Of a DNA stretch of 64,000 nt, positions 19,284-32,425 are shown piece by piece. The DNA lies in the NCBI GenBank assembly GCA_012274445.1, contig JAAROD010000044.1, positions 1,116,001-1,180,000 of the forward strand, written 5' to 3'. The position numbers were made by a program, and so were the translations under genes. Under the pieces are notes generated by a model. That model worked only from the letters and a program-made list of their open reading frames with translations. It had not been told where the DNA came from and made no database searches. Numbering within the stretch: position 1 is the first letter of the stretch; every line of letters starts with the position of its first letter. Source of the DNA: Sclerotiophoma versabilis (Eukaryota; Ascomycota; Dothideomycetes; Pleosporales; Didymellaceae).

Positions 19284-22200
19284 CTATCGTCTGCGCTTCA
19301 TGTCGCCATGCGGCTGGTCCGCAGGGTCACGAATTCGCTTTCGTCCGTCGTCTCCTGCCCCTCCACTTGCGCCTTTGCTGCGTCGGTCGCGCTCTTCTCT
19401 CCCTGATCCTGACGGACGACTCTCGTCGCGAGAGCTGCGGTGAGGCTTGCCTTCACGTGGTTCACGAGTGTCGCGACCGGATCGTTCTCCTCCTTCGCGA
19501 CTTGAACGTTCACCTTCGCGTTCGCCATGTCGTCGGCTGCTCTCCCTCTCGCTACCTCTCTTCTCGCGACGTTCGCGGTCAGGTCCTCGCTCTTGCTCTT
19601 GGCCTGGCTCGCCTCTCTGACTCGGCGCATTCCGGCTACTTCGGTCGTCCGATCGCTTCTCATGATCTCGTTCACGCCCTGACCGCTCTTCACGCCTGCC
19701 TTCGCCGCGGCGGCTGCGTGATTCCGATCGCTCATTTTGGTTTTCACCACCCAACTGGCCGGGAAGACCTTGCCTGTCACTCCTAGAGTGTTGGCTCTCA
19801 GTACGAGAACTAGGTGTTGCTGCGAGTTGTGGCGGTGGCATGGGACTGTCTAGCCCGTCACCCGGTCCGTTAGCACGAAGTGCGCCCCGCCCACGCACAG
19901 TGACAGGAGCATTTTGACCCTGAACCGGTGCATTTCGCTCTGTTGGTGACGGCGCATTCTGGTTCAAAACGTTGTTGATGGCCCTCAACGGATTCGAGTT
20001 GCGTGGCCCTCGATCGTTGTTGAATGCAGGCCCTGTTGGTGGCCCTCTACTGCCCGGTGAGGGCAAGGGCCCTTGCATCGTCCTCCCACCGCGAGGTCCA
20101 CTCGGCGCGCTGGACATATCGGTCTGGATAGGTGGTGCATTTGGTCGATTACCACCGAAGTTTGCTTGCAGTCGACTAGGATGTATACCTGCGGGGTTCG
20201 AGCTCGTTGCTGCTGGACCCGAAGGCGCACTTGTTGGTGGCGGCTGAGATGGTGTCTCACGTCGGTCGCCTGGATAAGTTAGTAGACGCCATCAAATCTG
20301 TACACGAATACTTACTACGTGGTCCAGAAGGAGCTGGCTCGGAAGGCGCGTTAAGCCTACCGTAGTTTGGGTCCTGCACTTGGCTGTTCGGTTGACGCGA
20401 AGGTTGCGAAGGCTGGAACATCTCGCGAGAACCGCGCGAGGAGCTCAGGTTCTCAGATCGCGGAGGCTCATTTCGTGGATTGCGAGGTCCTGTAGGCATA
20501 CTGTTGACACTTATCTCCTCTCGACGATCATGACTGGAAGGGGGCCCTTGGGGAGGCATACGCTCCTCCCTATGATCGCGAGGCGCCTCGCTGCGACCGT
20601 GTTGAGGTAGTGGACCACGCTCTTCACCACGGCGGTCATCGCCTCGCAGTTCACTGCCTCGTCTGTCATCTCCCCTTCTTGGTGATTGCGGGCGTGACCC
20701 TCTCTCGCGACGACCATCACGATCGGATCGGGGAGACTCGTGCCTTGTAGGTCCAGTTTCATTAATGAGAGCGGCACGCGCAGGGTTGACTGCAGGGTCA
20801 ATCAGAGCTGCACGTGCTGGATTAATGGCAGGACCATCAGTGGTTGTCGACAGATTGGCTGGCAGTATTCGTGAGGGTGGAGCGTCGGGTCTCTCTGGCC
20901 CCTGATGCCTAGATGGCGGCAAGTCGCGTTGGTGTGAGTTGTAATCTTGTGACAAAATTGAGCTCGAAGGCATCCTTCTGGGCTCCATGCCAGGTGGTAC
21001 GGGATGTCCCCGGTGGTCGAGTCGCTCGCGATGGTCTCTAGCGTCTCTGGTGTCCCTAGGATCTCTAGGCTCCCACTGAGGGGGGCCACGGATCGGAGGT
21101 CCCCTCGTATCTCGGGGAGGCGCTCGCATTGCTCGATCGTCATAATCTCTGGGATCTCCCCTGCTGTAGTCGCGGCGGTCCATAGGACCTGAGACTCTTT
21201 CGGGGGTCCTTCCACCAGAAATAGGTCGATCCCGGGGATCAATAGGACGTTCAAGCCGCCCATAATCGCTGGCAGGCAATCGGCCGTCATGTCGACCATG
21301 AGGTAGGGGGTAGTCGGATTGACGGTCAGACGGTCGGGGCCTATGAGGTTGAGAATCTGGCCTGATGGGCAATGCGTGGGAAGGTCTGCCCAGTGGTTGG
21401 CTTTGGCTTTGGCTTGGTGCAGATCGGTTGTCAGGGCGAGGAGGTACAGGCGGCACGGATGTGCCGGCAGGTGTACTGCCACGTTCTTGCTGCGAAGGAG
21501 TAGGATCTCTAGTGTCTGACTCTCTTGTACTTGCCCTCGCAGACTCTCCGTCATTTGGACGGGCCGCGGGAGTGGCTGGCGCTGATCCGCGTTTCTGCAC
21601 ATCATCGTCGGCACTGTCTGTTGGTCTTGGCGTGCCATTGCTGTAATGGGGTATGAGCGACTGGTGGTTGTGTACCGGTGGGCTGACTTACGATTCAATT
21701 CTGGATTTGAACATGGGTGCATTGGCATTGAGTTTTGATGCAGGAGTGTCCTTTGGTTGCGGTGTCTGAGAACCAGCTTTGCTGGTGCCGTTGGCGACCT
21801 CTAGTGGTGCGGGAATCTTCGATATATCAGTATGCTGGCATTGTCGAGATTTTCTATTTCGACTCACGTTGCGGTATTGCCACTCGGTACGCCAGTGCCC
21901 CTTGCCTTGCTTGAAGATTCTGAACGTAGACTGCGCAGAGATCTTGAGATCGGGTCTCTCATCGTACTCCGCGATGCGCTCCAGCGGAGCTTGCAATTCA
22001 TCACGCATGGTGTCGACCTTAGGGAAGCTCGTCGAGACCGCGTTCAGTACACTGATCGCATTGCGGATCTCTGAAAATTTGCCGCTTTCAATGCATGCCT
22101 TTAACCCAGTGCACAGAGCCTTGTGCCACTTGAATAAAACATGACAGAAGTCGTTGTAGTCGAGGTGAGTCTCGGGGTTGCGGTCGGCATCAAACTTCCT

Positions 22201-25200
22201 ACCAAAGCCGGGTAGCTTCCTGTCATTACCGTACGCAAACTTGGCATAGGTGTCGTTCTTGTTGTCATGCCACTTCTGGAGCTCTCTAAGGATGTCGTTG
22301 AGGAATCGACCGAAGTTCTTAGATTCCTCTTCCGAATACATACCGATGAGGGCGCTCAGCTTGTTCGCGGAAAAGAGGAGGTCGAGCAACTTGATCGTGC
22401 GGAATCCGGGCACTCCAGAGCTATGCATAAAGTGCAGCATAGCAGAAGTGTATTGTGCATCGTGAAGGGTCATACGGCTGCGAGGAATGAAACAGTCCTG
22501 GAGCAGAGTCAGGTGGAGAGCATCGGATTGCGGACCCACCATGGGCACATCCGCAAACCATCTGCTCATCTCGACTCGCAGCTGGTCTTGCGTAGCCTGA
22601 GCGATGTTGGCAACCAAGTCTCGCTCCTTGTTCAGCTTTGTAATCTCTTCCTTTGCACGCCGCTGTTCCGGCGTATCCTGCTTAGGGATACGAGAGTTGT
22701 ATCGGCGCTCTGTGTGTACGGGGGCTGCTTGTCGTTGGAAGTTTTGGATCGTCTCGCGGTATCGCTCTTTGATGCCAGTTTGGTCCACATCAGGAAGGGA
22801 GAGTTGCCAGAATGTGACATAGAATGACAGACAAGAATGTTCGGCGAAAGATTCAGGCAGCACTGCTCTAAGCTGCTGAGCCACTTTCTCGATCTCGACG
22901 TTTACTGACTCAACAGCAGTAACGTCCAGTGAAGCACCCTCAGAACCATTCTTAGCAGTGTCAGCCATCTCAACATCTTTGACCGCTATAGCTGCGCCCT
23001 CGCTTGTGCTTCGAGAAGAAATGACGGTGCCATTGGTTGCTGAAGTGCTCTCTGCTCCTTCCATTGCAACGTCTCCGTCATTCGTATTCGTCTCCTTCTT
23101 TGAACCCTTGTTTTGCTGCTCAACCCTGACAGCATTTGCTTTTGCAGCTATGCTTGCACGGCAGATGGTGAAGGCAATGGTCGGGTCCACACCGTAATCG
23201 GAGATCATCTCGATCAATCCTGGAAAGGCGGTATCGAAGTCGTCTTCTGAGATGTATGCGCGAAGAAACTCGAGGTATTGGAAAAGATTGGAGTAAAGTT
23301 TGTCGGCGTTGAAGAAGACTACTTTGTCCGGGGCGTCGAGCATATCATCGCGATGCAGAAAAGCTTCAACGTGTTGCGCCAACGCTACAAGGATCTGTTG
23401 CGCCAGGTCCTTGTCTTTGAGACATTTTGCCAAGCGTTTGGCCGACGTGACAGCCTGGTGTCGGGTATCCGCGAGATTGTGTTGTAAAGTGTACGCACGA
23501 AGAACCGGCCCTGCACTCAACGACAGGACTGTGGATTCGGAAAGTGAGCCAGTAGGCCCAATACCGCCCATCCATTTGACCATCTGTTCAAGAACGTCGA
23601 GCATATACAACTCACCTGAGGGCTGCAGAAGCTGATGTGTAGTGTACTGCAGAACCGGTGTCGGATCTAGCAAGGCGTATCTTTGATACGCTCTGCCAAT
23701 GAACAATGACAGGTTGGTGAGCCAACCTTGAGCAAACATGCCATCGCCCTTCTTTCCTTCTCTACTGGGGTTCGTGAGAGTAGTGACGAGAGTCCAAGTT
23801 AGAACGTCGTATCCGAGAAGAGTGATGTACTTGCTGCACTCCACAAGTGCATCAATCATATTTGGATATCCAATGAGTCGCGTGACGATATTTTTGAAGA
23901 CGATGCCCGGATTAGAGTAGGAGATCTTGGCAATTCTGCGGCCGGACTCTTTAACGTTCGTTGTAGTGATCTTGTTCAGCTCTTTGCTGGTCGCCGTGTT
24001 TATCTTCTTGAACAGCTGTCTGAAGGTGGGCTTCATTGATGCCTTGATCTGCCACTGGTCGTAGATTGTGAATCTTGTTGCGGTATCAAATTGTTTGAGG
24101 AGCTCCCAGACTTCGTTCACCACACCAGGGTTTTGGCCGGTAAATGAAAGTGCAGGGCAAAGGAAGGTTGTCGAGAACTTGATCCAGCGCTGTCGGTTTG
24201 CATCCGATGGATCGTCTGCAAAATCCTTTCTAGCAATGCGCGCAATCTTGGTCAAGAGCACAGTATCCTGGCCACAGTCTGGGCCTACCAGGCCGAGCAA
24301 AGTGGTACAAAGCTTGATCACATCGTCGACATTTTGGCAGACGGGTACGTTGTCAGCCCAGTCTTCCCAATAGAAACGATAGTCAAAACCATCACCTGCA
24401 TCCTTCTGATCTGGTTTAGGCCATCGAAGCGTTCGTCGAGGCACGAAGTCGCTCGGGCGAACACCGGTACCCTTTGGTACGACTGGGATCTGCTCGGGAG
24501 AGATAGGCCTTGCCGCTTCGTAAACCTTGCCGAGCGAGTGATGCGCTAGCCGTGAAACAAGCTCTAGGAGATCTGGGTAAACTTCTAGCAGCCATGGGTG
24601 AAGTCCGAGTATGAAGAAAGCCTCGGGTAAAGCACCAATGCAAAGCAAGCTTTTGAGGAGTTGGTATTTCTGGTCAGCGGGCTCTGGTAATGACGGTTTC
24701 GCATCTGGGGCTTCATTTGGTTTGGGGGAGGCGCCACTTTCAGGTTCGGATCTAGTGGGCTTCTCGGCTTCTCGTAGTCGGCTTACGGCTGGCGGTCCTG
24801 ACATGGAATCGTCCGTTAGCACAGACATTGTCAATGCATTGTCCTTCCCGCTCTCCTTCTCTTCTTTCTCCTTCTTGGCTTGTATCAGCCTCCGATGGTG
24901 CGCAGACATGTCCTCCTCGAGTGGATACAGATGCGGATAGAGATCCAGGATAGAAATGAAGCCAACTTTGATGAGGAGCGCTGCCAGATGGATGAGGTTG
25001 TCGGGGAGAAAGTCGGATGCGTCGCGGGCATCGGATGCGTAGAATTGCAGCTTAAAGCCAAGCAATTGAGCAGCAGTATCGTTGCCGGAGGGCGGCAATG
25101 TTCCAGTCTGCGACATCCAGTCATCGGCCCACTTCCGTGCAGCTTGTTGGTCCGAAAGCGTAGCACCCTCTGCGTGTATCTTCTCGTCTCTCGGTCTGTT

Positions 25201-26517
25201 GTTCGCAGTGATGCGCCGAGCGCCAAGTTCAAAAAAGGCCTCGATGCCTTTGCCTTTGCGTAAAGCCTCAAGCTCTCCAACACGGTCCCAGAACTTGCGG
25301 TCTCGGCGTTCGCGAAGCTGCAGTTGTTCGAGCTTCTCTTCCTCTGAATAGTACCATGTTGCAGATTGCGGCTGGGCCCAACTTGGAAGGGTCGACACCT
25401 CGGGCTCCTCCCACTCGATGCCTTCCAGACCGCGTTGTTCTGGCCACCATGCAGTCGAACGGAGCAGCTTGACGAAGAACTTGCCATGCTTGACCAGAAG
25501 GTTGGCGAAGACGTCTAGTGTCACGTCGAGCACTCTGCCAATATCGAGATCGAATGCGCCGATGAGCGCGTTCACGCGCTGGTATGTCTCGCTGACGACT
25601 TCGTGGCTCGGCGGCTCGCTGTTCACCGTGGTGAAGTATTCGGTCATGAGCTTCGAGTAACCCTCGGTCTCCTCGCGGAGGAGGTTGTAGTTCGATTGGC
25701 GATACAGGGCGTGGGTGGCTTTGCGGACGGCCATCTTGCTGAAGCTAGTTCGGACTAGTTCAAGGTTCTTCAGCAGAGGGGCGTCGAGCTCGGTGCGCAT
25801 TCGATCGGCACTGATTTCGGTGGCCATGAGCATGTGCCGAACGGACCTTTGCTTCTCTTCGTCTTCTGTCAAGGAGCTGAGCGTGTCGAGAAAGGTCGAC
25901 ACTGGATCCACCGCCTTGTTGGGAGAGGCAGCGACAATGTCCCGTACCAGCGACCCCAGCTCGCCTGAGCTCAGCTGGCGGTCTATGGAGGCCTCGACGA
26001 CCTCGTGGAAGATGACCGACAGGGTGAAGGCATTGCCCTCGCGGTGGGCCGCCAGCGCAGCGTCGACGACTGCCTGCCGTGCCTCATGGTTCCACCTGGC
26101 GACGCGCTGGGGTGTGAGGTACTCATTGCTGTCCGGCACCGCGCGGGTCGGCGCTGCCGGTGTCGAGACGGGTGCTCTGGGCGGCGCTGGGGCAGGCGGT
26201 GCGGCTGGTGCTGGCCTGGGCGGCGGTTGGGGGGCGCTCACTGCAGGAGACCTGAGCGGCGGTGGAGCATGCGCGACGTTGGGGCTCTGCGGTACACTGG
26301 AAGCCCCACGACCTCCGCCCCCTACTCCTCCCCCTCCCCCCATGACACCGCCTCCTCTGCTCTGCCGTCTGTCGCCTCCCCCTCGTCCGCCGCGCGGGCT
26401 GTTCTGGTGCTGCGTGTGCGCGAACGGTAGGTTCTGCGGTCGGTGCGGCGACGGTCGCGGGCTGTCGTCGTAAGAGTATGTGCGATCGCCGCGCTTTCTC
26501 TTCGGCCCAGGAGCCAT
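19284..26517 (-). CDS. THO2: THO complex subunit 2 (THO2/THOC2)
   Basis: Four exons, 26517-21868, 21816-21692, 21640-20316 and 20269-19284, giving 2361 aa. The N-terminal 130 residues are a basic Gly/Pro-rich disordered region (MAPGPKRKRGDRTYSYDD). The helical THO2 core covers about 135-1560: THOC2 N-terminal region (YLTPQRVARWNHEARQAVVD), the middle segment, and the C-terminal Tho2 domain (QFYASDARD to KGHWRTEWQYRN). The last 800 residues are extremely rich in Arg, Asp, Glu, Ser and Pro, with RDRP/SRD/RRE patterns and an RKRIRDPADQPHGDMKRRR end. THO couples transcription elongation to mRNP packaging and export and limits R-loops; Tho2 is its largest scaffold. The first intron (21817-21867) is 51 nt and lacks a stop, so retention stays in frame. 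The large single first exon is unusual for a protein of this size. Confidence 0.95.
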
Positions 26518-27142
26518 TGCAGCTGTCTCTGGTGGTCGCGAGACCGGCGAAGGGCAAGGTCCAGATTAGTACGAGAAGAACATGCGCGGAAGCTCGTGAG
26601 ACGGGGTGAGCTCTGTTCAGTGGGTGAGTGCAAGCGCAGGACTGGCGCTGGCGCTGGCGCTGTGGGGGCGTTACTGGCACACACGAGCCCGCAAAGAGAC
26701 GGAATCGGTAACGTGACAGAGAAGTGGTCGATGTGTGGCCGCGGCTGAGTTTGTGCTGGTCGACACCTGCGGCTGCCTCTGCGGAACGAGAAGCTCAAGG
26801 GTCAGTGCGTCACGGCGCGGTTGCCAAGTCCGCCCCACAGAACTGCCCCATTGCTCCATTCACTCGGTGCAGCATGATGAGCCACGCTTGGAGCCGTGCT
26901 CATGAATCGGTGCAAATCCTAGGCAGCAGATGGCAATGTTAAGGCGGCACCTGGAATATGCCTGTGAAATAAATCTAGCCGCTGCTCGTCAAACCAAACG
27001 TCACGTCTGAGTCGATCAGAATCTTTGTTTGGCAGGGAAATAGAGAATCAATTCGACTGCCGCTATGGCGAAGCTATTCTAGGTCTCAAAAGCAAAGGAG
27101 CGACCAGACCCAACCCGACGTTGACGACTGCGTAGTGCACGC
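26518..27142. other. Intergenic region (THO2 promoter, HEM1 3' flank)
   Basis: 625 bp. A GGCGCT hexamer repeat of about four units lies at 26642-26662, close upstream of THO2. Nothing else is recognised. Confidence 0.55.
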
Positions 27143-29107
27143 TTAAGCAGAAGCGCTGACAGCTTGAGCCGTGGCCTTGCGCTCGTTCTCGAGGACTGCC
27201 TCCAGGACGCCAACGGCACCCTGACCAGCCTTCATCTCCTTCAAGACCGTGTCAACGCCAAGCTGCTCATCAGTCCAAAGAGGGAGCTCCTCAGCCTTGC
27301 CAGGCTCTCCAACGCCGATGAAGCCACCCTCGGCAGCCCACTCACTGGTGCGCTTGATGCCGAGCTGCTTCCAGACGGCATCAAAAGCCTCAACCAGATG
27401 CTCACGGAATTCGCGAACGTGACCAGGGGTAGGCGTGACACGGAGACGCTCCTGGCCAACAGGAACGGTGGGGTAGTTGATTGCCTGCACGTAGATGCCC
27501 CAGTCCTCGAGGAGCAGATCGGAAGCCTTCCTAGCCATCTCTGCATTTCCAACCAGGACAGGGATGATGTGACTAGGGTTGGGAATAACGGGGATGTCGC
27601 GCGCACTTAGCTCATCCTTGACTGCACGTGTGTGCAGCTGTTGAAGGCGCCTGTCACCCTGGTAGTTCGCCTGGTACTCGATGGCTGTCTTAGCGCCCGC
27701 CATAGTCGCAGGTGGAAGCGAGGTAGTAAAGATGAAGCCAGGTGCCAGGGACCTGATAGTGTCGACAAGCTTGGCAGAACCTGCAATGTACCCACCAACA
27801 CAGCCGTACGCCTTTCCAAGCGTTCCAGTGATGATATCGACGCGGTCCATGATTGTGCCCTTGGGCTTGCCGGCCTTGTGGGCTTCGTAGTCGAGGTGCT
27901 CTGCAACACCGGCACCGTGGGATCCGTACATGCCGACTGCGTGGACCTCATCCAGGAATGTGATTGCGCCATACTTCTCCGCAAGGTCACAAATCTCCTC
28001 AATCGGGCCAATGGAACCGCACATGCTGTATACACTTTCGAAAGCAATGATCTTGGGGTATTCAGCAGGGATTGAGGCTAGCTTAGCCTCGAGGTCAGCG
28101 ACGTCGTTGTGCTTGAAAACCATCTTCTTAGCGCCCGAGTGACGGATACCCTGAATCATCGAGGCATGGTTCAAGCTGTCCGACAGGATGACGCAGTTGG
28201 GCATCTTGCTACCGAGGGTAGCAAGTGTCGCGTCGTTGGCAACGTAACATGAAGAGAAAACCAGGGCAGCTTCCTTCGAGTGGAGCTTCGCGATAGTGTC
28301 CTCTAATGCCACTGCGTGCTGGTTGTGGCCAGAAATGTTCCTAGTACCTCCAGCACCAGCTCCGTAGTTCTCCAAGGTCTCGTGCATCGACTTCAGCACA
28401 GCCGGGTTACGGCCCATACCGAGGTAGTCATTGGAGCACCATACCGTGACCTTGTCCTCCGGTGACTCCTTGTGGGCGCGAGGGAACTCCTTGGCCAGAC
28501 GGTTGATGTTGTTGAAGTAGCGGTACGACTTGTCCTTGTGCTTCTTGTCCAGTTCGCTTTCGTAGTACGCCTCGTAATCGAAGTGTGCAGCCTTGGCACC
28601 CTGGGCTTTGCCGACATTCGCAGATCGGGCAGACGCCGCCTTCTGCGCTGCAGGAGGGAAGGGAACGGGAGCTATACTGTACATCAGCAATTTGCTATTG
28701 TGGACTTGGTGTTGGTCGGAAATTCTGTGTGGCGGGAATGACGTATACAACTTCAACACCTCCGAGGATCAATTCGTACCTTGCTGGCCGCGAATACGCT
28801 CAGTCTCGACGTGAGCCTCCTTGTGCGCAGTCGTGTGCAACTTGGCGCGGTTGACACGAGTGTGGTAGGCACGCACTCCACCAAAAGCGCCAGCGAGGGC
28901 GCTGTTGCCGGAACGAGCGCTTTGGACGGCGAGCGCCTTTCCCATAATGGGGCAGCGCTTGCCGAGTACCTGGAGGTTCGACATGCTTCCCGCGCTGGGG
29001 GAGACATCGTGGCTAGCGGCGGTGGTCGAAAGCGAGCGAAGCGTGGCGGGGGACGTCTTGTGCAGGAACGGGCACATGGTCCTCGACTGGCGGAGAAGAG
29101 CCTCCAT
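27143..29107 (-). CDS. HEM1: 5-aminolevulinate synthase, mitochondrial
   Basis: Two exons, 29107-28780 and 28671-27143, giving 618 aa. It catalyses the PLP-dependent condensation of glycine with succinyl-CoA in the mitochondrial matrix, the first step of heme synthesis. The presequence carries two heme-regulatory CP motifs, MCPFLHK (Cys12) and RCPIMGK (Cys52), as in other fungal and animal ALAS. The core shows CSNDYLGMGRNP, GAGAGGTRNISG, FLDEVHAVGMYG and the PLP-lysine motif TGTLGKAYGC (Lys about 396). The ATG at 29107 (MEALLRQS) is chosen over an upstream non-ATG codon. The intron has two acceptors five bases apart; only the distal one (TATAG) gives the correct frame (RGQQ-APVPFPP). The proximal one yields an immediate stop. 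The C-terminus is an Ala-rich tail. Confidence 0.96.
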
Positions 29108-30141
29108 GATGGTCAATGATATACCGGGGGCAAAGCTTGGAGGCGGTGGTAGCGACAGATGCGTGGAGTGTCCCTGTCAGAGTGAGAAAGCTGGGGAGAG
29201 GAAGGATGGTTGGAGCGGTGTCAGGATGCGCCGACACAAATCATTTCATATACGGAATTGAGAGCCAGACTAAGCGGCCGGCGTCGGCATCAAATGGACG
29301 AAACATGATTGGCTCTCTATTACCCTAGTATGCCGACACCACCTTCGATACTGGTTTGATTGCTCTGACGGGCCCATGGCTGGTACGATCCGCGTGAGGG
29401 GTCCCGAAGTCTATCTCTCAGCTTGTGGTTGTGCTGGGGACAAAGGCGTTGTCAGCACTGAACTTGTTGTGCGACAGGGCCCGCCGCTCGAACATCAACA
29501 TGACTCTGACTGTGTGCATGTACCAACAATCGCTTTGGTAAATTCATTGCTGTCGTTGAGCTTGATACCACCATCATCTGCAATCTGCGCGCTTCGTAAT
29601 TATGATCGGGAACAAGGCCCTGTTTGCCAGTGTCCTGGTACTCTGTAGACAACCTCGGAAGCCGCACTGCCCGTACCATTACTGCATATGGTCATGATCG
29701 GCGCGACTTTGGTCAGCTCCGAAGTTGAGGATACGTCCCCACAGCGCTTACTGAGGCCTGGCCATAGTTGCTGACTTCGCTTTTCGTCTCTGTTGTCGTA
29801 CCACTTTCCACATCGTTGCGGCATCTTGTCTCAAGCGTCGGCATCTTGCCGACTCGTGCCGTGCAATGGTCGAGTCTATTCGAGAAAAAATTCATCGTGA
29901 ATTACTTTGAACTTGAAACAGAGTTTTGTAACTTGAGGAGTGCGCTGCATCCGACCGAGGCAGGTACAATGCCAAATGCGGAAGAACGAGCGCCAGTACC
30001 GTGGTTGTAGCCTCTCTGGCCAATAACGGCGTCCTGCCTCCTGCAGGAGAACTCAATTGAAGCGATCACTCTAGTTAGAAAGGTAATTAGTTGTATAGCC
30101 GATTTGCCACCCCCGGATTGTACTTGCACTATACACGAATA
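29108..30141. other. Intergenic region (HEM1 promoter)
   Basis: 1.0 kb between the HEM1 start and the 3' end of the next minus-strand gene. No ORF of note and no repeat. The segment just upstream of HEM1 should hold its promoter and leader. Confidence 0.5.
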
Positions 30142-31888
30142 TCAATCGATGACGATCGCTGCGCTCTTGTCCAACCTTCCGGGCTTGTCAACGTTACTTT
30201 TACACCATTTTGGAAATTGCAGAGGGGGCTCATCGTCGTCGGAGATCTCGATGATTTCAGCCTGTGACGGCTGTGTTGGAAAACTGAGTGCTGCATGACT
30301 GAAAGTTGTGCTTAGTACTGTATCGACGTAGTCGCAGAAGATCAAAAGATCTGGCGACCGTTTCCCTAGACAATCTGCTAGGTCTCTAAGATCGAGTTCA
30401 GATGGTTCTTTCTGGAGGTAGTTGCCGCATAACCACCAGCATAAGAATAACCTTGTGAAGGTAACGATCTTTGGCAAGTCTTGCGGTAGAATTCCTGGCA
30501 TTTTCTCGTTACCGCACAGAAGCATATCAACACATGCTGGGATCTCTCGAATCATGTTGGCTCTACCGACTTTCTGCAGCCTTCGCCTGATAGTCTCTCT
30601 GTCTGTCGAGCTCAGTTCGTATATTGCTTTAGACACAACACGTTTGCGGTCTTGTGCCTCTTCTAGCTGGGCCCAACTCCAGCGGCTCACAGTTGAAATG
30701 GAAGCATGCTGGGGAGCGTCCCCAAGCGGCACTCTTGAGCGCACGCTAGTGGTTGAAGAAGCCGCCACCACAGGTTCTGAGGTCTCAATGGAGTCGAAAA
30801 CAACGGGATTTGACACCAAAAGGCGAGGTTCAGTGTTCTGTCCTTGCTTGCTAATGTCACTGATCTGTGCAGGCGTTGCTGAAATGTTACTCATTGGCAC
30901 ACCATCGCCTTCAGAATCATCGGACTCGGAAGGTGTGCCAAGATCAATGACTTGAGATAGTAGATTCCGATGTTGGGAAGGATTGGGTGGTTGAGGCGTG
31001 GGAACTCGTGCTGTATTAGCAGCAATAGGAGTTTCGTTCTGTGATTCGTCATCACTGCTGGCATCGGGAGGTAGTTTGTATATCTCTTCGAGCCATCTCG
31101 CACGTTCAAATAGTTCCACGGTAACCTCGAGGTTTCTGCATTTCTAGTAGAACAGAGTCAGTAAAGTGTAGCAGATGGCCTAACGAGACACTGACCATCT
31201 CAACTCCGGCGATCGTGTCACCGGGGTCTTTTGAGATTGCCTCACACAATTTATCAAGACGTTGTCGGTAGTACCCCGCTTCTAACTCATATTTTGTAGC
31301 GAGCTCCTCTCGCTGACCCGCGGCTTCTGCCTCCTCCCATAACGCAAGCGCATCATACACAACGGGCACCTCCATTTGTCCTTCCTCGTCTTTGTGCTTC
31401 GTTTCACCTTTCCCTGGTCTCCAAGCATTTGTATACTTCTCGATACAATCGTTAATAATCTCCGTGACTTTGTCTGTACCCAATTTGCTTGGTTTGGTCG
31501 TGGACTCTTCGGGCAGCAAGTGGTCCCCTTCTTCACTTTCGTAGCCTGTAACTTCCGTCGCGCCTGGAGACCCGCCGCTCACGTCAGAGTAATACTCCTC
31601 CTCTTCTATATCACCAATAATCGTGTCGTCTGCTGCTTCCCATTTCGCTAAGTGATTCCAGGTCTCTGGTTCAGACGATGATGATACTGTGTTAAGCAGG
31701 TAGCTCAGCCCTGCAGTTTCTGTTTCCACGGTCCCGATCGGCGGCACTTCCACGAGATTGGTAGGAGTGATTCTCCTCCGCTTGCGGCCGTTAGGGCCAG
31801 GGTGGTCTACTCTGCGCGAAGGCTCAGCCGTATGTTCGTTGACAAGTCGAAGAGCCTGCACTCCTGCGGTTGAAGTAGTTAACGGCAT
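30142..31888 (-). CDS. Acidic hypothetical protein with SUMO-interaction-like motifs
   Basis: Two exons, 31888-31196 and 31143-30142, giving 564 aa. The intron has a GTCAGT donor and a TACTAG acceptor and joins KDPGDTIAGVEM to KCRNLEVTVELFERARWL. I do not recognise a named family with confidence. There is a likely nuclear signal, GRKRRRITP (about residues 34-42). An acidic disordered part (IEEEEYY) and a predicted coiled-coil (REELATKYELEAGYYRQRLD) follow. A conserved-looking helical domain lies at about 400-520 (TRLFLCWWLCGNYL). Two hydrophobic-then-acidic motifs look like SUMO-interacting motifs: QVIDLGTPSESDDSEGD and AEIIEISDDDE. These suggest a nuclear, chromatin-associated adaptor, which is inference. 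It is divergent from GSH2. Confidence 0.75.
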
Positions 31889-32425
31889 GTTGACAGGCAG
31901 AACTGCAGTGAGAAGGAGGCGGTCGTCTTGGACGTATGTCGTTAGTTGGAATAAAACGTCAAGCGGATAGAGGTGCAGTTTGGAAGCACAACACGTCAGA
32001 AAGCCAGTCTGAGCGACATGCAGTCGCGTACACGAAAGAAGACCAACAAAGCGTTGATAAGGATCAAGCGAGAACGTTGGTAGGTCAATGCGGGCACGCG
32101 ATCAGGTGAAATCGCGTTGAGGGGTCAATGGACGCGTTTTCTTGACAACCAGGAGAACGTTGCTCAAAGCGTGTTATCAATTCATTCAGCAAGATTAGCT
32201 ACCATATTTGAATCGCTGAGCCATGTACAGAAGGTTAGGCGCAAGCAGTAGGTGGTGGATGATGTTCAAGGCAGCGACATTGTAAGTCGTGCCAGCTTCG
32301 GCAGGAGCGATGAGGCAATGCGTCGAATTCGCTAGCGCGGGGAAGCTGCATTTGTCAGGTACCATCACAAACTTCCATCCTCGCAGTGATACTGGCAACG
32401 GTACAGAGAACACGCATCAACAATC
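31889..32425. other. Divergent intergenic region
   Basis: 537 bp shared by the SIM-containing gene (-) and GSH2 (+). No distinct site was identified by eye. Confidence 0.5.
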
